Shown one piece after another: positions 34,756 through 44,273 of a stretch of DNA of 64,000 nucleotides. Numbering within the stretch: position 1 is the first letter of the stretch; each line of letters starts with the position of its first letter. The notes below the pieces were generated by a model. The model did no database searches, was not told the origin of the DNA, and worked only from the letters and a program-made list of their open reading frames with translations. The position numbers and the translations under genes were made by a program. Source of the stretch: Paracyclopina nana (Eukaryota; Arthropoda; Copepoda; Cyclopoida; Cyclopettidae); assembly GCA_019096065.1 (NCBI GenBank), contig JAGUCH010000002.1:2678501-2742500 (forward strand). Direction: 5' to 3'.

Positions 34756-35010
34756 ATGAACTCCAAGATTTTGGCCATTTTTTTGCTCTCAGTGGTTTTT
34801 GCCACCACTGTGATGGCCGCGCCAAAATTGGCCAAGGCCTGTGATGGGCCCATTTGCCAAGGCCTCTGTTGCCCTGAGAAAAATTACGTCTGCTGTGACC
34901 GAATTTTCTGTGCCTCTTCAGCTGCTGAGTGTCCAAAAGCAAAAAATCACCCTCGCACCAAGAGAAGCACCATTCCCAAGGCTTTTGCTGAACTCATCAA
35001 TGTTGAATAA
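34756..35010 (+). CDS. Small secreted cysteine-rich peptide precursor
   Basis: A single 84-residue exon. A signal peptide (MNSKILAIFLLSVVFATTVM) precedes a compact eight-cysteine region containing QGLCCPEKNYVCCDR, a CC...CC spacing like half a granulin repeat, and then a furin-type site RTKR followed by a 14-residue tail. The stop overlaps AATAAA (35006-35011), with another AATAAA at about 35025. I cannot name a family; a secreted disulfide peptide or a granulin-like fragment fits. A C-terminal peptide could be released by cleavage at RTKR, which is inference. Confidence 0.75.
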   Translation: MNSKILAIFLLSVVFATTVMAAPKLAKACDGPICQGLCCPEKNYVCCDRIFCASSAAECPKAKNHPRTKRSTIPKAFAELINVE

Positions 35011-35100
35011 ACAAAAACAGGAGGAATAAAACCAGTTGCAATGCAGAGATAGTTTTTTCCTTTAATTTCAATAATTTATAACAGATAACATACATGTTGT

Positions 35101-35448
35101 TTATCTCCTTTTGCGGTGGAAATCCTCGTAGTACAAGGCCTTTTCAGGGCTGGCCTTTCTTTGAGGCCTGATGTTTTGCTCGAATTGGCTAGAGGTCAAA
35201 GCTTCATGGTTTTGCTGGGACGTGAAAAAAGTGGGGATGTATTCGGCAGCTTGTCTCACTCCACGAACTTCGTCTCCTCCCTCCAACTCATCAGTGAATT
35301 TTTGGTTCCAAGCAAATTGGCCAGCGGCCTTGGCTTCATTGACGTAATCCAATGGCCTCTTGAAGTCGAAAACTCCACCCTTGGCAATGTAACCTCCAGG
35401 ATTGGCCCAAGCCACACCCACCAGACACAACACCAAAAATGCTTTCAT
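35101..35448 (-). CDS. Small secreted protein of unknown function
   Basis: One coding exon of 115 residues from ATG 35446-35448; a tttcag acceptor ends two bases upstream of the ATG, indicating a spliced leader exon. A signal peptide (MKAFLVLCLVGVAWANPGG) is followed by a hydrophilic, cysteine-free chain with FDFKRPLDYVNEAKAAGQFAW, a dibasic-rich middle and a C-terminal HRKRR. The family was not recognised. The lack of cysteines and the basic end resemble arthropod secreted propeptides or cuticular proteins, but that is a guess. It is convergent with the cysteine-rich peptide gene, with less than 100 bp between stops. Confidence 0.65.
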   Translation of the reverse strand: MKAFLVLCLVGVAWANPGGYIAKGGVFDFKRPLDYVNEAKAAGQFAWNQKFTDELEGGDEVRGVRQAAEYIPTFFTSQQNHEALTSSQFEQNIRPQRKASPEKALYYEDFHRKRR

Positions 35449-36791
35449 CCTGAAATGCAATTTCCAAAATTATTCCAAAAATACCCTTTTGATGGTGAAA
35501 AACAAGGCTTTTCCTGCCTAACGTAGGTTATTCGAGCATTAAGAGGGGAAACAGGATAATGGCGAAATGCACTTTCACTAGGGCCTTTGCAACGCACTTT
35601 TGCCTGGTAAAAATAGCAGAATTGTTATTAAGAGTTAAAAATCTTACTTTTCTTTCGAGATTCTGCTAGTGACTGGGTTTCCTTGAAGTGGTCTACCTCT
35701 CTTATCTGCCACAAGGTCGGAATAAGGAAGCTAGCTTGCGCACGCGCGCGCGCGCCCAGTGCAGCATCATATGAATGCCGGCACATAAGGTCACATATAC
35801 ATAGCAACCAGAACAGCATAGCTCTGGCTAGGTCCAGAATCCGATCGAATCTTCTAAAAAAGGCCTACAGTGCCCTTCACTTTGAGGTGCTGTAAAGCAC
35901 AATATTTATACTGTTGTATTAGGGTTATAATGAATTATACATTGTTGATGTCAGCGTAGTTTACGTAACAAGGGCGCGGTGGCGGTAACGGCCTAATAGA
36001 CTAACCAATAAGAAATATTACGATGCAACTTTGAAATGCTTCGGTACTTCCCTAAGTACAATCTTTAGTTGTTTCCGCGTGATTGTTGATTAAAGCTGTC
36101 TTCTATTGTTGCGTAAATTACCAGCAAAAAGTCTACGAAAAGGTGAAAAATTAAGGATTAATGCTAGTGAATGTTGTTGGCATTCAATGTACTTTTAAAA
36201 GAGTTTTTAAAAAGCAAAAAACAGTGGAATTAGTTCATTGGTACATAATGGCTTGAGCATATCAAAAATGTTTTTTTTAATTTGAGCAGAATGCTATCAT
36301 TATACGTATGAAACTTCAGCATGATTCAATACACTTTTGTGCATCGATTTTGATATGCTCAAGTTACGAGTTGCAATATTTTTCATGTAGATTAGTGTCT
36401 CTTTTGAAGTCCGGAATATCCAGAAGGGCTACAAAATCCCATTAAAAATAAACTGGTAGCTTTAGGTCAGGGATACTTTGAAGCTTTCTTTCCTTAGCTC
36501 TCATCCAAGGTAAATTCAGTGATACTTCATGATAAAGGCATAATAGGTCAATTAAGGCCTTCTTCAGGCCTTCTTGCAGGTTTTGCCTTTTTGGAATTTA
36601 CTAACTTTTTAATGGCACTACCAATGGAGCGCAAATATTGAGCAATTGCTCAAATTGCAATCAATTGAGCTCATGAAACATTTTTGCTTATGTGTACCTT
36701 TCTGAAAATGGGGAGCTTTAATTGACAGTACAATTAGTGCTTATTACTGAGCTCACAATTGAGAGCCAACATTCAATGCTGTGGCGTAGAC
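35449..36791. other. Intergenic region; alternating CG tract at about 35740
   Basis: No gene is supported. A short alternating purine-pyrimidine run (cacgcgcgcgcgcgc, about 35739-35756) stands out in the AT-rich background. An upstream exon of the following DEG/ENaC gene might lie here but was not found. Confidence 0.5.
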
Positions 36792-37869
36792 ATGAAACCA
36801 TCGATAAAGGCCAAAGTTTCTTCCATAATTTCCAAGATGACAATGGTCATTTGCGCTACCCTCACATTGCTTGTGATTTACACCAGCTTCGATAAATACA
36901 TAAATAGCCCAACTACGCTCATCGTGAGCATGAAAAAAGCTGCTGAAGTGATGTTTCCTGAATTCACTGTATGTCCAACAAAGTCAACTGGGGGAAAATT
37001 CGAGGAAAAGCTTCTAAACAATTGGTCAGACTTTTTCAATGCAACTTTCAGTCCTGAAGAGATTATACATCACATTTCACTTACACTGAATGCATCAGCC
37101 ACGAAGCATGACCATGTGAAAATTGGGCCGAATTCAACTGAATTAAAAAGGTTGACAAGAGCCACTCATGATGCAGTTCATGGCAGATGTGCCACAGTAA
37201 CTTTGCCTACAAACTACATTAAGCAAAAACTGACTGTGCTCTCAATAACAAGTACAATGGAAATAAATGTCATTGTTCACTCACCCAATGCCTACAATGA
37301 ATTGTCAGTGACTGAGATCAGCTCCAAAAATGGATCTTTTGTGTCAGTGAATCTAGCTTACATTGTATTTGAGAATATTGCTGGAAAAGACTGCAGTTTT
37401 GACAGTCAAAGTATTAATTCATGAAATAGCAAATGATTTATTTTGAAGGCAATTTCTATTTTTAGATAATTTAGACAAGTGCCTTGCTGAAGTTTGGGCT
37501 GCTCATATGATGGAATCTTGTAATTGTGTATTACCACAATGGGGACATGTTGATTTACCTATGTGTAATTCTAGCACAATTACAAGAAGCACAAATACAG
37601 AAGATGAGCCAAGTGACAAGTGTTCAATTCCATGCATGGGCATAAAAGCCAGTTTTGGCTTGCCTTATATTGAAGACTTTATCATGAGGCCTAGAAGTGC
37701 AACTACAGGAGTTGCTCTGTATTTATCACCTATTATAACACACCAAAAGCTGGTATACAGTTACGGTGCCATAACAATGGTAGCTGAAATAGGAGGATAT
37801 TCGAGCCTATTATTGGGCATTTCAGCACTGGACTTGTCTCGCCTGATTCGCAGATTTCTCCAAGTTTGA
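36792..37869 (+). CDS. DEG/ENaC channel subunit, short form
   Basis: Two exons (36792-37410 and 37466-37869) encode 340 residues, well short of the 450-600 usual for the family. TM1 is MTMVICATLTLLVIYTSFDKY, followed by MFPEFTVCPTKS; the ectodomain contains many N-glycosylation sites and the late cysteine motifs ESCNCVLPQWG and CSIPCMGIKASFG. TM2 is MVAEIGGYSSLLLGISALDL with a G-I-S filter. The finger-like ectodomain insert is reduced. The start is the first ATG in frame; a longer N-terminus from an upstream exon is possible. The motif KASFG is typical of this family just before TM2. Confidence 0.85.
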
Positions 37870-38171
37870 AATGTCTGATAAAATACTCAAATACAAGAAT
37901 TTTATGTCTTCTATGTAATACTATCTTCTAATACTTATTGTGTTTATTTCTGCTATTATCAACGAACTGCGAAGAGAAAACTACTTTAACTCAAATAAGC
38001 ATAATATAGTAGTAATTTAAGCAATTATTATCTTGTTGTAATCCCCAAAAGAGAAAATAAATGGCAAATTTTGAGCTATCTAAAAGGGAGGAATTCAGAC
38101 AAAGTCTTGATAGCAACGTAGCTCGTGTCACATTCCATATAGGAAATGTGATAAAAGTTTTCTAGTTCAAG

Positions 38172-41100
38172 ATGGCCAAGGAAAGAGACAACACGTGGCT
38201 TCAACTACCCGTTTGTCCCTTGATTTGGAGGCAAAAGGATGTAGACAAACTGGAAAAATGCAGTGAAGAAAGTCAATGCCAATTAAGCTATGCTCATCCA
38301 CCAGACCACGTTTTGAAGTTGGCTCTAGGTAGCAGAATAACACACTCAAAGTAGCATAACTAGGCACTTAGCCACATTTTCAAAGACTTCATTTTCCTCT
38401 ACCACTCACCAACAAAATTTTCAAGATGTTTTATTAAAATGTCACTCATGTTTTTCAGCCTCTGGATTTGTGGTTAGCTGCCAGTCTTTTGTTTTCTCCA
38501 CCTATGGTCCTGATGATGGGTCGATTTCTAGGCCAAAATGTAAAAGAGGGGAGGAGAATTGCAAGTACTTTCATCCTCCTAAGCACTTGAGCTTGCAAGT
38601 TATCAACATGGGGAGGAACAACAAACGAATGAAGCAAGAGTTGCTCAGCAAAATGAAACTGATTCAGCAAAGCCAGCAGCAGTTCCAGCAACATCAAACC
38701 TTGCCTACCATTTGGCCTAATCAAAACCCTTTTTTCTACCCTGTTCTATCCATGCCTGGAGTAGGCCAAAGGTAAGCCCCAAGTGGTTACTAAAGTTTTT
38801 AAGATTTCAGGGTGAATTTTCTATGCTTTGCTAAAAAAGGTTTTTAAAGGCTTTCACATGTTAGTAGCATTATCAATGCATTTGGCAGGTAATTAATTAT
38901 CATGAAAAATGACCAATGAAAATGGCTTGAATTAATTTATTATCAAAATGGAACATATTTTTTCATACATTTAAAGGTGTCAACTTTGCAAGAGAAACTT
39001 TCTCAGCTCTGGAGAAGAAATTAGTTGCAGAATAGATATCAGGGCACCATCTAAGCACATCAAGACCAATCCCCATGATCCTTCCATGATATTCCACTCT
39101 GGTCTCAGCAAAACCACAGTTCTGAAGTAGAGACTCAGTTGAACCAGGAACAAAAAAGCTTGCCCAGATGTGGTCAAAATATGGCCTTGATTTCTGCTCT
39201 CGATCAAGGCGGGCTGAACCGTGCTTCCAACTCTTCTGTTGCTCTTGTGGACATCCCAAAATATGGCCAAATACACTATGGCCTCTACTAGAGTTGTAGC
39301 TAGCATAACTCCCCACACAATCATCTGCATCATCATTCCTTCAGTGAATTTTTCCAAATACAAGGCTTCCCCTCCTCTTTCATAAATGGACAAGATTTTC
39401 ATCATTAGATAGGTTCTATCACTGCATACAGACATGGCTTGGCCAATTTTAGACCCATTCATGCCTTGAATGTAGATGACCATTAAGAAGCAAAAGATGA
39501 GCCCTTCAACCAGCCAAAAGAGGCCTAAAACCTGAGTATTTGAGATTTTTCGATCCAGTGCTGACCTCCACTTGACTATGATTAGTCTGTAGATGGCATT
39601 TGAGCAGCTTCCGAGCGAATGGAAACCATGGTAGCCTAAAATTGCGCAAGTTGAAGCTACCCGTTAAACGTTGATTACGGACAGAGTCTACGCGGCTTTT
39701 ACCTATAAACAGTCCTGAGAAAAGTCCGCAAAATTCCTCGCCAAATATTCCCTCCAAGCTTTTCCTATGGAAAATTGAAAACGCTAGCATCACCGAGAAG
39801 AAGCCATAGCTAAGTAGGGCCAGAACCTGAAATGAAGCAATTAATTGTGAATATTCTTGCTTCACAAGGCATTTTACTTGGTCTTTGAGTATCATATGGT
39901 TGATTGGTCTTTCTTTTGGAGCGTAGAACCAGATGTATCGGATGAAGCTGAATTTGACCCCAAAAGTTATCATGATGGATGCTATGACGACTAGAAGTAC
40001 TAGAGTTGCTCCAGGTTCGGGCAAGTGAAGTATGTTCACTTGTTCAGACCTCATTTTTTGTGTTGTGATGGGCGCGACTTCCATTGTGAGAATGATGAAG
40101 TAGAAGTCTCCTCTTCTTTTCTCTTCCATTGCTTCCAAATTGGTGCATTTGCGTCACGAGCTCTTTAAGTGGATCAGGCAAGATTCTTTGAGCGTAGCAA
40201 TTTTTGCCATATTCTCCTTATCCAAAAAGACAATATTTCGTCAAATTCAGATCAAGCAAGTTTCCCAAACTTTTTGGCTGCTTTCATGTATTTGCTTCAC
40301 TCTCAAGATGATAGTTTTAGCCTGAGGTATTACCGAACTCCAATATTTGTTACAATCGCATTTGAGCTCAGCGCTCTAATCGTCATCAAAGCTTTTCTGC
40401 TCAAATAATCCGAGACGGCGCAGTAGCATTCTCTAACTCGGACACCCAACGAGTCGAGAAAATAAGTTAGAAGTTCTGCTTATTGCCATTTTAAAATCTG
40501 AAATATAGGAATTCTGATCAAAAATTAGGCGGCATGTTCACCTGCTTATTATAGCCGTTATTTTGGCAAAATATTGGAGAGAAATACTGAGAAACCGAGA
40601 ATTTTATTTTTGGTATAGGATGGCTTTTGGTACCAATAGATCGATTCCGAAGCCAAAATCTGAAAAATGATTTTACAAATACTGCATAGTTGCAAATATC
40701 AGCATAATATCGCGCGTTATTTTGCTGATAATATTGCAGGTTGCAATGTCATTCGTTGCTTTTTTAAGCCAGGGGAAAATTTCCTGCTTTTCCTTGCTTT
40801 CATGAAGCATGAAAAAGGCCTGATTAACTTTCTTCCTGGTACCTGGATATGCAGACCAAGGTACAGGTTGACTTTGTTAGTACCTGTACCTTGCCATCCC
40901 GGATCCAGGATTTACCTGTACCTTGGAAAAACAACGCTTTTCTCAAGACTGCCTTTTTATAACTACAGTGTCCAAGCCCAGCCCACTAATCAGCAGCAGC
41001 TGAGACAGGTTCACGGACAAGCAGCAGCTGCTGGAGCTTTGCTTTTTGATTCCACTCCTTCCACTGCTACTACTTCAGCCAATGCTTTATTGCGAAAAAG

Positions 41101-41305
41101 ACCTAGGAATGCAGGGAATACCGAGGATCATCCAGACCTGGACAAGTTGAACAGTCCTGAGGCCAAAAGGAGATCAAAGGAACTCTCAGAGTTGCAAACT
41201 GTCCAGGCCCAACTTGTCATTCCACCAGGAACAATTGAGTACCAATTTGTGCCAAATTCAAGTGTGATCTACTATGATGCTTCTACCATGATGAGATACC
41301 AATAA
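38172..41305 (+). CDS. Muscleblind-like CCCH zinc-finger RNA-binding protein
   Basis: Three exons (38172-38328, 38459-38771, 40969-41305) give 268 residues in frame. The start NTWLQLPVC and SYAHPPDHV match the first muscleblind finger; KCKRGEENCKYFHPPKHL and MGRNNKRMKQELLSK match the second finger and its linker. The C-terminal part has NSPEAKRRSKELSEL and ends with the PPGTIEYQFVPNSS type text found in MBNL C-termini. MBNL proteins bind YGCY RNA and regulate alternative splicing. Both fingers here have long inserts between the first and second cysteines, which is unusual. The 2.2-kb second intron contains a complete 7TM gene on the opposite strand. The stop overlaps AATAAA (41301-41306). Confidence 0.85.
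38980..40138 (-). CDS. Divergent seven-transmembrane receptor nested in an intron
   Basis: Three exons (39878-40138, 39703-39826, 38980-39635) encode 346 residues. The first intron is 51 bp and stays open in frame, but a GTAAAATG donor, a TTTCAG acceptor and the family text mark it as an intron. TM1 is TLVLLVVIASIMITFG; the loop reads ERPINHMILKDQ, a motif I associate with divergent rhodopsin-like receptors of small crustaceans; TM3 carries LGSCSNAIYRLIIVKW; TM4 is LFWLVEGLIFCFLMVIYI; TM5 is MIVWGVMLATTLVEAIVYLA; TM6 and TM7 follow, without a DRY or NPxxY motif. Ligand unknown. The gene lies entirely inside intron 2 of the muscleblind-like gene. Confidence 0.75.
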
Positions 41306-41320
41306 ACTATGTTTTATTGA

Positions 41321-42346
41321 TCAAAGGAGCAAGTCTTTTGAGGTGACTTGAGCATAGGACTCATGAGTTGGGATAGGGTCTGATTGAGTTCCCTTTTTCT
41401 TCCTGGGGAAATCAATTGTTTGAGACCACTTCTCAATGAGATCATAGTTTTCTTTCACATAATTCTTTTCAGACTCTTTGGCCTTCTCTTCAGTCTTTTT
41501 CTCATCCTCCTTTTGTGGTGTGTCAGTGCCTTGCTCTTTGGTTACAACTTTTTTCTTCCTTTGTACATCCTCACCACCTTCAATTTCTTTACAGGTTCCA
41601 GGCAAGACAAACATCCATACTGTGTCAGTCTCTCTTAAGAGAATATCTTCAAAAAAAGACATTTTTCTTAGCATAATCAATTTTTTTTCTAGTCAAGATA
41701 GCTTACCTATGGATTTGTGGACCTCAGATGAACTTGGCAGCCAAGATCTTTTCATTTTGGATGTAGGAACATCCAGAGAATCTTTATTGCCAAAAACCGG
41801 GTCATCTTCAGCCTCCTCATCAAATTCAGCCTAAAGAAAGAATTTCAGCAGCGCAACTCATGAAATAAGCTATCACGCAACCTTCACTGTTTACCTTTTC
41901 AGACTTGGGTGCATTTTCATTCACTTCATCCTTTAGGCTGTCCTTGTCATCCTCACTAGGGAATCTTTCCCTGTAAACCTTGGACTCTTCCACTGATCCC
42001 AATCCTGCCATACTGTAGACAACACTGGACATTTTCAAAAATGTCTGCATCACATTGGCTGGCCTTGAAATATGAATTAAAATCATATTACATTCTAGGG
42101 TGTGTTCTTATGGCTTGCTTACTTCATTTTTTTCTGAGCTCCATCTTGAGGATCAGGCTTTGCTTCTGCGTCCTCCTCAGGAATGTACAATGGCCAAGGA
42201 GTAACCACATCTCCTTGGTCATCTTTGTACTCCACCAGAATGGAAGGGTCAATTTTGTCATCAGTTGACCGGTAGTTGACCACTTGGGACTCTGGCAAAA
42301 TGGAGTAGGTATAAGAGTCATCCAAGTCCTGACTTTCCAAAGCCAT
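41321..42346 (-). CDS. DNAI4/WDR78-like N-terminal protein lacking WD repeats
   Basis: Four exons from ATG 42344-42346 to a TGA at 41321-41323 give about 285 residues. The start has acidic and tyrosine-rich text (SQDLDDSYTYSILPES, VNYRSTDDKIDPS), and the last exon has RETDTVWMFVLPGTCKEIE and then an EKKTEEKAKESEKNYVKENY and KGTQ run. This order resembles the N-terminal region of axonemal dynein intermediate chain DNAI4 (WDR78), just before its WD40 propeller. Here the frame ends without any WD repeat, and the neighbour's stop is 15 bp away, leaving no room for more exons. A poly(A) signal on this strand overlaps the intergenic gap (41313-41318). It may be a truncated paralogue or a repurposed domain. 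Confidence 0.6.
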
Positions 42347-42402
42347 GTTTACACTTTTATCATATCTGCTTGATCAATAAAAGCAGCAAGAATAGTATTG
42401 AT

Positions 42403-43693
42403 TTATTTCTTAGCGGTTATTACACCCTCACATCTTTTCAGCAATAGCAAATCAACCAATTTGGTCACCTGCAAAATGGATACACCTAAAAAGAGGCCCA
42501 CATATCCCCCAATTTCAGCAACTAGAGATAAAACACTGTACAAATATTGGCCCTTGATAACTTTGATGTTTTCTCTTGTGGATATTTTCATGAATGAGGT
42601 TCTTCTTTTGTCAACATACGGTTGCAAGGAGTCTTTAGTTTTGATTGCTCTAGTCGTGACATAGGAGCAAGGATGATTGCACACATTTCTTTGGTGCTTT
42701 TCAAAAGTATTTTTGTACAAGTCCAAAGCTATTGATCCGTTTTGGGCATCAGTGCAAATGTAGCTTTTCATTGGCATAAAAGGAGTGGTACACCCAACTG
42801 TATCCATAGATTGCTAAATAATCAATTATTAAGTTACTTAAAATTAAGCTTTGCAAATTAGCTTACCATAAACAAAAGTTGGTAAGTACACAGATCCTTT
42901 CTGTAATTAGCATCATGCACACATTGCTTCCCACCAAACTCCAGCATATCATAGACCTCATGCTCAAGGTCTATCTCAAAGCTTTTGCTGATTGTGATGT
43001 CAATGTAATTTGGTTGCCAATCAGTGGCCAAAACTCCAGGAGTGTGGAAAAATACGCGAGCTTGAGTGAAGAGCAATATGCTCACTTCTTTGATGCCCCT
43101 TTCAAGCATTTCTGTTGAGGGATGGCTTGAATAGCATCTTCCATAGTCAAGTAAGTCATTAGTTGACCACAAATGGCTGTGCTCCTTAGCAGTGAAAGTA
43201 ATCATTGTATCCTTGCCATTATCAAAGTAAGCATAGTTAAAATAAGAAATTAAGTCATTAGGAGTGGCTACAGCATTTTCAAATAAAAGTTCAGGATTGG
43301 TGCAATTTTCAGGGCCAAATCCAGACCAACGCCCTTTTGTCATATACTGTCTTGGGCTGTATGCAAGAGAAATAGGTGAAAAAGGCCGGTTATTTTGTAT
43401 AAAATAACTAAAGAGTACATTTTTATTCCGCATTCACTGAGCACCTCAGCTTTATAGGGAACTTGGCCACTTTGGAATGTAGGATCTGTGCAAACAGTAA
43501 TCGTAGGGAAAAGGTTCTTTGTCGTGGATTCCACAGACAATTTTGTGCCTTGTGGATACTCCAAGTATTTTTCAAAGCATTGCCAACTTTGCCATCCCAC
43601 AAAAGCAATGCAGAGACATAACACAATTCCAGTAATGCTGAAATGCAGAAACATTTTTTGAGGGCAGCCTTTATAACTGAGTCGATTGTTCAT
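42403..43693 (-). CDS. DEG/ENaC channel subunit
   Basis: Three or four exons from ATG 43691-43693 to a stop at 42403-42405, roughly 400-430 residues. N-terminal RLSYKGCPQKMF precedes TM1 (SITGIVLCLCIAFVGWQSW), then the post-TM1 motif FPTITVCTDPTF. The ectodomain contains GRCYSSHP and GGKQCVHDANYRKDLC, then TVGCTTPFMP and RNVCNHPCSYVTTRA. TM2 is VAEIGGYVGLFLGVSILQVT with a G-V-S filter. It resembles the classical pickpocket layout more than the other three channel genes here do. It ends near the start of the DNAI4-like gene, same strand. Confidence 0.93.
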
Positions 43694-44273
43694 CTTGACA
43701 AGACTGCGAACAGCTTAGATATAATTCAAACAATTTTAAGCTACTATTAACTTGTCAATAGTGCTGTCACTGTGGCACATGATTACAAGCTACAGTGGTA
43801 AGGAAAAGAGTAATTTTCGTTAATTTAAGCAAATATAGCCTTTATCTTTCTTATTATGAAGCGCTCAAACGAGGATTAATGTCCTCTAAATGAGATTAAT
43901 TTGATGATGATAAAAATTATCTAGCCTCTGAGATGACGCGCGATTCAGGCATTGTGCATGTGTCCAGCTCCACGAAAAAAGCTAAAAATATTGTTGAACA
44001 AAACGAACTTTTATTTGTCCTAATTGTTAAACTACAAATCGCTTACGCAACAGACAATTTCTTGTGATACAATTGTTGCAAATGTATCAGGGCCTTATAA
44101 ACCTAAAAATATTTTAGTGTGGCTGATTTTTTTTTTAAAAAAGCTGGACACCTGCACATAGCCGAGATTTATCATTAATCAAGGCAAAAAACAGAAAAGT
44201 CACTCTACAGTTGCTTTTGAAGCATTGTAGTTCCTTTTCAAATTGGTGGTTTTCCTCATTTTGGTTGCTCGTC
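43694..44273. other. Intergenic, divergent promoter region
   Basis: 580 bases between the divergent DEG/ENaC and SLC26 starts. AT-rich; no specific promoter element is called. It should hold both 5' regulatory regions. Confidence 0.5.

Noticed and set aside
35116-35526. 136-residue antisense frame
   Set aside because: It mirrors the secreted-protein exon on the other strand and lacks a supported start or domain.
36759-36791. Upstream start for the third DEG/ENaC gene
   Set aside because: The apparent start codon there is TTG; the first ATG is at 36792.
39827-39877. Extra 17 residues in the 7TM receptor first loop
   Set aside because: The stretch is open in frame but is bounded by consensus splice sites and interrupts a conserved motif, so it is treated as an intron.
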